64,000 nt of DNA from Sulfitobacter aestuariivivens (GTDB lineage Bacteria > Pseudomonadota > Alphaproteobacteria > Rhodobacterales > Rhodobacteraceae): assembly GCF_014763045.1 (NCBI RefSeq), contig NZ_JACTAG010000001.1, positions 1,488,001-1,552,000 on the forward strand. Reading direction: 5' to 3'. The notes below the pieces were generated by a model. That model saw only the letters and a program-made list of their open reading frames with translations. It was not told where the DNA came from and did no database searches. Positions 20,410-28,088 of this stretch are shown piece after piece (position 1 is the first letter of the stretch; each line of letters opens with the position of its first letter). The translations under genes were made by a program, and so were the position numbers.

Positions 20410-21624
20410 TCAGTGTTGGACCGCGTCTTCCCTGCCCCCGAGCACCATGTAGAGCACCAAACACACCGCGATGACCCCAGCCAGACCCGCGAAGGCAAGC
20501 CGGTATTGATCCGCCACCTGCCAGTCCCACGAGGCCCCGATGTCAAGCAACGCACCAAAAGTGATCTGCAGCACAGGAATGGCTGCCACCGACACCAGTG
20601 CCAGCAGTGTCGATGCCCGCCCGAGCATGTGATCGGGGACCGCATGGCGCAACTCCGCTCCAAGCGGGATATAGAATTGCTGGAAGAAGATCATACCCAA
20701 CAGCAACGCGATTGGCACTGCACGCCCGACCGGCCCCACCCCGGCCAGGATGGTCAGGCTGACAACTGAACACGCGGCACCCCAAAAGATGACTGTGCGA
20801 CGGGAGCGCGCCTTGCGGTCCAGGACGCCAAATATGTACCCCCCAAGGATCGTCGCCAGAAAAAAGACCAGCAGCACGGCACCTGCGGTATCAGGCTGCA
20901 GCCCCAGCGCATCCTGCAGAAACGGCCCACCCCAAAGGCCCGTTATGGTCGTGATCGGGCCAAAAGTGACCACTCCCAAGACCAGAACGCGCCAGATCGC
21001 CCGTTGACGCAGCAGGCTGATGTAGCCTTCCTTGGGCGTCTCTGGTGCGGGCGGTGTGTCATGCGGAGCACCGGGGCGCACCGCGCGCCAGATCGCCAGT
21101 GACAGGATCACCGTCAGCGCCGCTACCGCGCCAAAGACCAGCCCCCAGGGCAGCCGCGACAGAGCAAGGGCAAGCGGATATGTTCCCAGCAATCCGCCGA
21201 TCCCGCCCAGCGTCACCACCAAACCGCTCATGTATCCGAAATCTTTCGCGCTGAAATTGCGCGCAATAATCACGTGGGTCGCAGCACCCATCGACGCCAG
21301 GCCGATCCCAATCAGAACACGCGATATCAGCGCTGTTTCGTAAGTAGACGCGCCAGCAAAAAGGGCCGTGCCCCCCGCAACCAATCCCATGCAGACCGCC
21401 AGAACCTTGCGCGGGCCAATGCGATCCAGCGCGCTGCCGAAGGGGACCTGAACGGCAATCGTGGCAAAGAACATCGCCGAGACCAATCCCGCGACAGTAG
21501 CGGCTGATATTCCGAAGCTGTCCATCAGGATCGGCGTGAAGACAGAGCCGGATGCGCGGTGGAACTGGCCCAGCGCAAAGATGGCCACGCAGACCAGAAG
21601 AACAATGAATTGCCGGGAAGTCAT
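20410..21624 (-). CDS. MFS transporter
   Basis: 404 residues with twelve predicted helices. The loop after helix 2 reads GSALDRIGPRKVLAVCMG, the MFS A-motif variant, and helix 4-5 has the GIGLASMGAATHVIIARNF segment. A cytoplasmic charged loop (about 185-215) divides the two halves. Substrate not predictable. It stands alone; the gene on its right is divergent. Confidence 0.88.
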   Translation of the reverse strand: MTSRQFIVLLVCVAIFALGQFHRASGSVFTPILMDSFGISAATVAGLVSAMFFATIAVQVPFGSALDRIGPRKVLAVCMGLVAGGTALFAGASTYETALISRVLIGIGLASMGAATHVIIARNFSAKDFGYMSGLVVTLGGIGGLLGTYPLALALSRLPWGLVFGAVAALTVILSLAIWRAVRPGAPHDTPPAPETPKEGYISLLRQRAIWRVLVLGVVTFGPITTITGLWGGPFLQDALGLQPDTAGAVLLVFFLATILGGYIFGVLDRKARSRRTVIFWGAACSVVSLTILAGVGPVGRAVPIALLLGMIFFQQFYIPLGAELRHAVPDHMLGRASTLLALVSVAAIPVLQITFGALLDIGASWDWQVADQYRLAFAGLAGVIAVCLVLYMVLGGREDAVQH

Positions 21625-21726
21625 GGCGCGAGATTACGGGGGCCAGCTGCGGATTTGCAAGACGCGGGGAACCGGCGCAGGTGATGTGGGGTTTGTCTGG
21701 GAGTCCAATTCCTGAGGAGACACGGT

Positions 21727-21888
21727 ATGTCAGACGACAAGAAAGATGCGCGCCCGGACGTGGCCAAGGATAACCAACCACAAAACCCCAAGGGACCAAA
21801 GGAAAAGTGGCACAATCCCGAAGCGACGTTGGGGGATGCCCCAGCCAGTGACCCAAATGCGGAAAAGCGCAGCCGGGTAAGCGACTGA
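21727..21888 (+). CDS. Small hydrophilic protein
   Basis: 53 residues starting MSDDKKDARPDVAKDNQP, too short for most ORF filters. A good GAGGAG site lies 6-7 nt before the ATG. The sequence is rich in D, K, P, N and E with no hydrophobic segment and one tryptophan (EKWHNPEATLGDAP), so it is likely intrinsically disordered. No family recognised. It lies between the divergent MFS gene and convergent folE2. Confidence 0.6.
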   Translation: MSDDKKDARPDVAKDNQPQNPKGPKEKWHNPEATLGDAPASDPNAEKRSRVSD

Positions 21889-21928
21889 TATCGGTCGCCG
21901 GGCACTAACGTCTATTGGAAGAATGCGA

Positions 21929-21953
21929 GCCGGGATCTCTTATGTTTCCCGGC
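21929..21953. terminator. Weak hairpin between convergent genes
   Basis: A 7-bp stem (GCCGGGA with TCCCGGC) and an 11-nt loop lie between the 53-residue gene and convergent folE2. There is no clear T-run on either side, so a terminator role is only suggested by position. Confidence 0.35.
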
Positions 21954-21990
21954 CCGCGTTGGTTGAAAGAAAAAGGGGATACAGCAGCGC

Positions 21991-23085
21991 TTAACCGACG
22001 TGAAAGAGCGTATTGAAAAGCTTGGGATCAATGCTCTGCATTTCAAAGGTCGGTCCTTCGGTCAGAACGCTGATCGCATCGTGGCTGTGCAGGCTTTCCT
22101 GATGGCTCGCAATCACGCGGAAATCGCCGACACGAGGCTCATTCTCCAACTGCTCAGCGAACAGGCGCGCGGCGTCTTCGACAAAGATCGGATTGGCCGC
22201 GTTGAGTTCCGCGAACGCCTGCTCGTCCTCGCGCTTGACCATGACTTGGGTTTCGGTCGGAACGGCGCGACGGCACGCTTCGATCAGGTCTTCGAACCAG
22301 ATGAGCGGCGCACCCTCTTCCATTGCCACGGACACCCGCGCGACAGAGCGCTGCGAATGCGGCGTGGCCAATTGCCCACGGGTGGCGCGGGCGTGCTCTG
22401 AGAGTTCAAGCGAACAAGGACAGGTCGACGAATAGACATAGTCGAGATGCATTATCCTCTGGCGCACGCCATTCATCTCGACCAGTTCGAGCGAGATGTC
22501 ATAATACTGATATCCCGACAGACCAGAACGCAGGCTTTCGATCTTCATCGGGAAGGAGAACCGCATCTGTATACGCGCATCAAAGCTTTCTAGATCGGTT
22601 TTGTAGTCGTCCAGTGCCCGTTCGATCACTTCAAAGCTGAAGGTCTGCTCAGCGTGCTTGTAAAAGCTGCGCATGATGCGGGACATGTTGATCCCCTTCT
22701 TGTCCGCCTCAAGGCTGACGGAGCCGGTGATCGACGTCTCTAGAGTCAAATCACCGTTGTCGCGGGTATGGAATCCTATTGGCAGGCGAAAGTTGGAAAT
22801 GCCCACGTGCTGAATCTGCCGCTTTGACCCACGGATCAGACTGGACGGGCCATTCTGAAGGTCTGGCAACGTCGCCTTGTAATGCGCGCAGGCTTTGAAA
22901 TCCTCCGGATATGTCCGGTCGAATTCGGGATAGTCGCCCCGATTGGTCAGCACCCTGCGGATTGCAGGGTCCAGCGCGTCAAGCTCAGCGGTAGAGGCGC
23001 CTTTGGCCCAAGTTCTGAGCGTTTCCAGCGCCGCTTCGGCAGCGTCACGGTCCGGGCCTTGATTGACAGGCGTTATGATCGTCAT
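21991..23085 (-). CDS. folE2: GTP cyclohydrolase I, FolE2 type
   Basis: 364 residues. Converts GTP to dihydroneopterin triphosphate, the first step of folate synthesis, and works without obligate zinc unlike FolE. Signature features are VSLEADKKGINMSR, the tunnelling-fold core MRFSFPMKIESLRSG, and the metal-site motif STCPCSLELSEHA with the conserved cysteine. Folate genes folB and folP are elsewhere in the window. The ATG sits 300 bp from metZ. Confidence 0.95.
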   Translation of the reverse strand: MTIITPVNQGPDRDAAEAALETLRTWAKGASTAELDALDPAIRRVLTNRGDYPEFDRTYPEDFKACAHYKATLPDLQNGPSSLIRGSKRQIQHVGISNFRLPIGFHTRDNGDLTLETSITGSVSLEADKKGINMSRIMRSFYKHAEQTFSFEVIERALDDYKTDLESFDARIQMRFSFPMKIESLRSGLSGYQYYDISLELVEMNGVRQRIMHLDYVYSSTCPCSLELSEHARATRGQLATPHSQRSVARVSVAMEEGAPLIWFEDLIEACRRAVPTETQVMVKREDEQAFAELNAANPIFVEDAARLFAEQLENEPRVGDFRVIASHQESLHSHDAISVLTEGPTFEMQSIDPKLFNTLFHVG

Positions 23086-23394
23086 GGTGTGGCCCCCTCG
23101 TGGTGCACACTTCTACATAGTCAGGTCAGCCGGATTATCCAACTTACCTACACATATACGTGTCCCGCGCGGATCTGGATCACGGAAAGGACGTCAGATT
23201 TCCGGTGTTTGCGACATCCGGCCCGGACAAACCGGCTTTTTGGGCGGCAGTAGTGATCAGCCCCGTCCCCAGCACAACGTACGGGCCTGGCGTGACACAC
23301 CGCGACGTCAGCGTCTGATCCGCCGGGTCCATATGCCTCATGCCGCTGCAATCACTAGGCCATGCCCCAAGGGCAGACACCGCGCAAACCAGGC
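23086..23394. other. Intergenic gap between folE2 and metZ
   Basis: About 309 bp. One reverse-strand frame (23180-23380, or shorter from MRHMDPADQTLTSR) would encode a 40-66 residue peptide with VVLGTGLITTAAQKAGLSG. It has no convincing ribosome site and no recognised family, so I do not call it a gene. It probably holds the folE2 promoter. Confidence 0.4.
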
Positions 23395-24585
23395 CTAAAC
23401 TTCACTCGCCACCCGCAGGGCCTGAAGAATATCTGCCTTGAGATCGGTTGCATCCTCCAATCCCACCGATATGCGGACCAGACCCTCGGTTATCCCCAGA
23501 TCCGCGCGCTGCTGGTCGCTCAGCCGCTGATGGGTTGTTGTTGCCGGGTGGGTCAGGATTGTTTTGGCATCCCCCAGATTGTTGGAAATGACGCCAACCC
23601 TGATGGCATTGAGAAAGGCAAATGCAGCAGGTTTTCCGCCCTTCAGATCCAGCGAAAGCACGGTACCGCCCTTGCCCATCTGGCGTTGCACAAGTGCGTT
23701 TTGCGCATGACCTGCAAGGCCAGGGTAGATCGTGCGGACCAGTGCGTCATGGCCGTCGATTGCCTCCGCGAGCGTCAGCGCGGTGTCGGCCTGGGCATTG
23801 ACCCGCAGGCTCATGGTCTCAAGCCCTTTGAGCATCACCCAGGCCGTGAATGGCGACATGGAACCACCGGTATGCTTCATGTAGGGTTCGACCGTCTTGC
23901 GAATGAATTCCCGTGTCCCGAGAATTACACCGCCCAAAGCCCGCCCCTGCCCATCCATGTGTTTCGTTGCGGAATAGATGACCACATCAGCGCCCTGTTG
24001 CAGCGCGCGTGAAAAGACCGGAGTGGCAAAGACATTGTCCACCAAAACCAGCGCCCCATGGGCATGGGCCAGCTTCGAAATCGATTCGATATCAACCACT
24101 TCGAGCGTTGGGTTCGCAACGGATTCAAAAAATACCGCCTGCGTGTCCGGGCGTATGGCGGCCTCCCATTGGGCCAGATCGGTGCCGTCCACAAAGGTCA
24201 CCTCGACCCCAAACCGGGTCAGCACCTCTTCGAGCACGTAAAGACATGACCCAAAAAGCGCACGTGCCGATACCACGTGGTCACCGGCTTTCAGCATCGA
24301 GGTCAGCGCGCCTGAAACCGCCGCCATTCCCGAGGCTGTGGCAAACGCATCTTCGGCCCCCTCAAGGGCGGCGATGCGTTCTTCAAACATCGCCACAGTG
24401 GGATTGCCGTAGCGTGCATAGATGAATTCATCCGGCCCACTATCAAGGAATCGCGCCTCGGCGTGTTCAGCGGTTTCGTAGACAAACCCTTGGGTGAGAA
24501 AAATGGCCTCGCTCACTTCGCCATATTGGCTGCGGCGGGTGCCGGCATGCACGGCCTTGGTGCGGTCCTGCCAGTCATTGGTCAT
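23395..24585 (-). CDS. metZ: O-succinylhomoserine sulfhydrylase
   Basis: 396 residues. PLP-dependent enzyme of the Cys/Met metabolism family that makes homocysteine from O-succinylhomoserine and sulfide in methionine synthesis. The PLP lysine lies in YSATKHMDGQGR near 210, the phosphate loop in TASGMAAVSGAL near 85, and the N-terminus TKAVHAGTRRSQYGE is typical of metZ. The leader carries a SAM-II riboswitch and a terminator, consistent with methionine control. A GGAAGGA site precedes the ATG. Confidence 0.95.
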   Translation of the reverse strand: MTNDWQDRTKAVHAGTRRSQYGEVSEAIFLTQGFVYETAEHAEARFLDSGPDEFIYARYGNPTVAMFEERIAALEGAEDAFATASGMAAVSGALTSMLKAGDHVVSARALFGSCLYVLEEVLTRFGVEVTFVDGTDLAQWEAAIRPDTQAVFFESVANPTLEVVDIESISKLAHAHGALVLVDNVFATPVFSRALQQGADVVIYSATKHMDGQGRALGGVILGTREFIRKTVEPYMKHTGGSMSPFTAWVMLKGLETMSLRVNAQADTALTLAEAIDGHDALVRTIYPGLAGHAQNALVQRQMGKGGTVLSLDLKGGKPAAFAFLNAIRVGVISNNLGDAKTILTHPATTTHQRLSDQQRADLGITEGLVRISVGLEDATDLKADILQALRVASEV

Positions 24586-24617
24586 TGTATGTCCTTCCGG
24601 CCCGCCTGGCGGGCAAT

Positions 24618-24654
24618 AAAAAAACCCCGAACGCGGTCAAGCGAAAGGGGCTTT
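24618..24654 (-). terminator. Attenuator-type terminator in the metZ leader
   Basis: Read leftwards, GAAAGCCCC, a 3-nt bulge and CGC pair with GCG, a 3-nt bulge and GGGGTTTT across a 6-nt loop, followed by a run of seven T (24618-24624). It sits between the SAM-II aptamer and the metZ start, so it can end transcription before the gene. Together they suggest SAM-dependent premature termination; the switching partner is not proven. Confidence 0.8.
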
Positions 24655-24660
24655 CTCCTG

Positions 24661-24713
24661 ACCTTTTAGCAGATTGTTTTACGTGGCCCGCAATCCGGTA
24701 ACAAATCACCACG
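24661..24713 (-). ncRNA. SAM-II riboswitch (metZ leader)
   Basis: Read on the reverse strand, P1 is CGTGG (24713-24709) paired with CCACG (24686-24682), with TGATTT after the first arm, the conserved ATTGC before the second, and the 3' GCTAAAAGGT (24670-24661) that forms the pseudoknot. This order and the conserved positions match the SAM-II (metA-type) aptamer as I remember it. It lies upstream of metZ, a classic SAM-II target in alphaproteobacteria. Confidence 0.88.
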
Positions 24714-24881
24714 ACAGGCGGTGTACGCCTGTGCGAGAATGTCGTCAATGGGGTCGTAAGGCGGGCACCCTGCCCAATGATTTGTTCTGAATGCCGGGTT
24801 CAGAGCACCCCCGACATTTTCCTTTCGACATTCTACGCGTTCTCGGCGACGTTCTTTGAGAGAGTTTCAACAGGACGCATC

Positions 24882-25577
24882 ATGACCATTGATCTTTACT
24901 ATTGGCCCACGCCAAACGGCTGGAAAGTTTCGATAGCTCTTGAAGAGATGAGCCTGCCGTACGCCACCCACCTCATCAATATAGGCAAGGGAGATCAATT
25001 TAATCCGGCGTTCCTGAAAATTGCACCTAACAACCGGATGCCCGCGATCACAGATCCGGACGGACCGGACGGCGCACCAGTTTCGATCTTCGAATCCGGG
25101 GCGATCCTGCAATATCTCGCACGCAAGACAGGCACGTTTTGCGGCAATACCGAACGAGAGCGTATTGCCGTGGATCAATGGTTGATGTGGCAAATGGGCG
25201 GGCTGGGGCCAATGGCAGGTCAGGCCCATCATTTCTTGAAATATGCGCCGCACATGGATCCACCAAACGACCTGCCTTACGCCAAGGACCGCTATCGCTC
25301 TGAAACCGGTCGGCTTTATGGTGTGCTCAACCGTCAGCTCAAACACAACGAATACGTTGCGGGCAATTTCATATCGATCGCTGATTTCGCTTGTTGGGGT
25401 TGGGCGTCGCTATGGGAGGGTCAGCAGCAGACGCTGGAGGACAAGCCGCACATGGCGCGCTGGTTGGAGGTGATGTGGAACCGACCCGGCGTGCGTGCGG
25501 GGCGTGCGCTCCACGCAGAAAAGCGTGCCGATTTTGCCAAGGACAAAGACGCGCAGGCACGGTTGTTCAAGAAGTAG
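24882..25577 (+). CDS. Glutathione S-transferase family protein (YfcG/Ure2-like)
   Basis: 231 residues. I start at MTIDLYYWPTPNGWKVSI, since the upstream frame lacks thioredoxin-fold similarity. The N-terminal thioredoxin domain (1-90) has PTPNGWKV, the cis-proline motif NRMPAI, and SIFESGAILQYLA; the helical C-terminal domain follows (VDQWLMWQMGGLGP, FISIADFACWGWAS). Nu-class relatives reduce disulfides or peroxides with glutathione. It stands divergent from metZ. Confidence 0.88.
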   Translation: MTIDLYYWPTPNGWKVSIALEEMSLPYATHLINIGKGDQFNPAFLKIAPNNRMPAITDPDGPDGAPVSIFESGAILQYLARKTGTFCGNTERERIAVDQWLMWQMGGLGPMAGQAHHFLKYAPHMDPPNDLPYAKDRYRSETGRLYGVLNRQLKHNEYVAGNFISIADFACWGWASLWEGQQQTLEDKPHMARWLEVMWNRPGVRAGRALHAEKRADFAKDKDAQARLFKK

Positions 25578-25666
25578 GGCGGCGGGGTCAGGAATTCCTG
25601 CCTTTACCTAACGTCGCTCAACGCGTTAACTGTTTGATATTTATCCACGTTGGTTTTCCGCGCAGC

Positions 25667-26371
25667 ATGATTGATTTCATCTTCTCTCCTGGATTTCTGG
25701 TTTATCTCGCCGGGGCTTGCTATGTACTTGGCCTGCTGATCATCAATCAGATCGTTCTGCGTCTCCTCGTTCTGCTCGGCACGTTCCTATACATCATCTA
25801 CTACGCGGTTGTGGCGGCTGAACCCTTGTGGGAAGCCATCTATATCAGCCTCTTTATCGGCGCAGCAAATGTGATTGGCCTGTTTAGCTTGCTAGCACGC
25901 AATTCCCGGTTGGCGATCCCGCGGGCGCACCGCGATATCTACAGTCACTTTCCGACCCTGCCCCCCGGTGACTTCCGCACTCTGATGAACCATGCCAATC
26001 GGCGTATCGCTGACGACATAGTGCCGCTGACGTCGGAAGAGGCTCCGCTGACGCGGCTCTTTTACGTTATCTCCGGCACCACCATTGTGGACAAGAACGG
26101 CGACCGGTTCGAGCGTCCCGCAGGAGCGTTCGTGGGCGAAGTCGCGTACCTCACCGGGCAGCGCGCATCTGCCACCACGATGCTCGCACCGGGTAGTGAA
26201 TTCCTGGAATGGTCCGCATCGGATCTGGCGTTGATGTCTGCTCGGTCAAGCCGGTTCAAACTGGCGCTTGAGGCGGTACTTTCGTTGGATCTGGCCCGTA
26301 AAATGTCCACCTCTGTTGCCCCGATGGAGGCAACGTGGCGGCCCGAGCTGACCGTGGTTACAGAAACCTGA
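25667..26371 (+). CDS. Popeye-like membrane protein with a cyclic-nucleotide-binding domain
   Basis: 234 residues. The ATG at 25667 starts the membrane part; upstream codons overlap the GST gene. Three hydrophobic helices (about 5-70) precede a cNMP-binding beta-barrel (about 110-215). The phosphate-binding cassette reads GEVAYLTGQRASATT, keeping the Glu and Arg that contact cyclic nucleotides, so binding is plausible. The three-helix plus barrel layout is that of Popeye/POPDC proteins. Function in bacteria is unclear; two adenylate cyclases lie 20 kb away in the same window. Confidence 0.75.
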   Translation: MIDFIFSPGFLVYLAGACYVLGLLIINQIVLRLLVLLGTFLYIIYYAVVAAEPLWEAIYISLFIGAANVIGLFSLLARNSRLAIPRAHRDIYSHFPTLPPGDFRTLMNHANRRIADDIVPLTSEEAPLTRLFYVISGTTIVDKNGDRFERPAGAFVGEVAYLTGQRASATTMLAPGSEFLEWSASDLALMSARSSRFKLALEAVLSLDLARKMSTSVAPMEATWRPELTVVTET

Positions 26372-26378
26372 GCCGTGC

Positions 26379-26999
26379 TCAGGCGTCATCTTTCTCTGGC
26401 GAATGGTCTTGAAAAAGGCGGGCCTGAAACATGAAAAACCCAAAGAGTGCAGCGGTCAAACCGAATGTCTTAAAGTAAACCCAGGTCTCTGTAGTAAAAG
26501 TGCGCCAGACGATTTCGTTCGCCAGCGCCAGCCCGAAGAAAAAGAGCATCAGTCGTTTCGTCAACTTAATCCATCCTGCATCATCAAGTGGCATCATCTC
26601 TTCCATCACGTACTTCAGATAAGATTGCCCGCGCAGCACCCCCACGGCCAGCAACCCCCCGAAGAGTAGGTAGATCATCGTCGGTTTCATCTTGAAAAAC
26701 CGATCATCGTTAAGCCAAACCGACAGCCCGCCAAACAGCACGACCAAAATCACGGTCGCCACCTGCATACGTGCCAGCTTGCCCGTCAGCATCCACATGA
26801 TTCCCGTGGTCAGCACCAAAAGCGGAATGAACGCGGCCGTGACAACGATAAAACCGTCATAGTCGGTGCCACCGATGGTGAAGGTGTTATCCTTCAGCCG
26901 CAGGTAAGCCACGAAGAACAGCAGGATCGGGCCAAACTCCAGGGCCGATTTCAGAAAAGGGTTAATCTCTTTGCGTGCGCTCACCGGGCTCTCCTTCAT
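26379..26999 (-). CDS. yciB: YciB / inner membrane-spanning septation protein
   Basis: 206 residues with about five to six helices and the family segments LEFGPILLFFVAYL, KPTMIYLLFGGLL and GWIKLTKRLMLFF, then ANEIVWRTFTTETWVYFKTF. YciB (IspZ, intracellular septation protein A) spans the inner membrane and has been tied to cell envelope and division. Its ATG overlaps the stop of the EamA gene upstream, so they are coupled. Confidence 0.92.
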   Translation of the reverse strand: MKESPVSARKEINPFLKSALEFGPILLFFVAYLRLKDNTFTIGGTDYDGFIVVTAAFIPLLVLTTGIMWMLTGKLARMQVATVILVVLFGGLSVWLNDDRFFKMKPTMIYLLFGGLLAVGVLRGQSYLKYVMEEMMPLDDAGWIKLTKRLMLFFFGLALANEIVWRTFTTETWVYFKTFGLTAALFGFFMFQARLFQDHSPEKDDA

Positions 27000-27901
27000 C
27001 CACCCATCTCAACTATCACAGCGCCCAGTGCAATCAATGCCATCAGCGCAATGCGGCGCGGTCCGACGGTCTCTTTCAAGAAAACCACCCCGATCAACGC
27101 GGCAAAGACGGTTGAGGTTTCGCGCAGAACCGCTGCCTCCCCCACCTTGTCAAGGCGTGTTGCCAGCATGATCGCACCAAAGCTGAGAAAGGCCACGATG
27201 GCGCCCAGAACCCCCCGGGACATCAACGGCCCGATCGCCGGCGCTGCGACACCCAATCGCTGCCACCGCACGGCAGCAATGAAGGGCATCACCGCACCGT
27301 CAATCATGAAAAACCAAGCCAGAAAGGTGAACGGATTTTCCGTAGCCCGGATGCCATAGGCATCATACGTAGTGTAAAGCGCCACAAAAAGGCCCGTCAG
27401 CACCGCAATGCCCAAGGCCGCATTCAGCGTATCGCGCTGCGCTTCAAGCTTGACCATGTTGTAGACGGCCAGCCCGAATATCCCCGCCAAAAGCACGGCA
27501 ACCCCGGCCCATTGGGTCAGCGTAAAGCGTTCGTCAAAGATGAGGTAGGCGCCGATAACAGCAAAGAGCGGCCCGGTTCCGCGCACCACAGGGTAGACAA
27601 CTGTGTAGGCCCCTTTGGTATAGGCCCAAGCTTGCAGGCATTTGTAAACAATGTGAATCGCCCAGGCGACAGCGAAGATCAGCCACATATGTGGCTCAGG
27701 CCAGGGAACAACAAAAAGCGCAAAGGGAGCCGCCATCAGACAATAGCAAACGTCAATCGCCCCGCGCGTAAGCCACGGATCGTGCCGCCCCTTTTGCAAC
27801 GCTCCAAAAACTGCATGCAAAAACGCCGCCATGATTGCCAGCCAAAAGGCTACGGTATGACCCGATGTCGTTCCTTCGATACTGAGAAGCCAGTCGGTCA
27901 T
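26996..27901 (-). CDS. DMT superfamily permease, EamA family
   Basis: About 301 residues from the ATG at 27901; a GTG at 27952 would add 17 residues with no membrane character, and neither start has a strong ribosome site. Ten helices in two EamA repeats, with VYPVVRGTGPLFAVIGAYLIFDE at the end of the first and VLRETSTVFAALIGVVFLKE at the end of the second. The substrate is unknown. Coupled to yciB. Confidence 0.85.
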   Translation of the reverse strand: MTDWLLSIEGTTSGHTVAFWLAIMAAFLHAVFGALQKGRHDPWLTRGAIDVCYCLMAAPFALFVVPWPEPHMWLIFAVAWAIHIVYKCLQAWAYTKGAYTVVYPVVRGTGPLFAVIGAYLIFDERFTLTQWAGVAVLLAGIFGLAVYNMVKLEAQRDTLNAALGIAVLTGLFVALYTTYDAYGIRATENPFTFLAWFFMIDGAVMPFIAAVRWQRLGVAAPAIGPLMSRGVLGAIVAFLSFGAIMLATRLDKVGEAAVLRETSTVFAALIGVVFLKETVGPRRIALMALIALGAVIVEMGG

Positions 27902-28088
27902 CGGTGTGGTAAATGCAGCTTTGCCACACCAAACCAATATGCCCTGCCGCACGCGGCTGATATGAGTTTAGTTGGAAAGATGAAGAGGGCCCATGGGTCT
28001 TTGTCTTTCAAATCAGATTCGCATCCCGCAAGAACCATATCCGGTTCGCCTGACAGCGTTTTTGACGCGTGCCAGGTTATGCCGGTTG

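Noticed and set aside
23148-23380. Small reverse-strand ORFs between folE2 and metZ
   Set aside because: No ribosome site, no family match and overlapping frames; kept only as an intergenic note.
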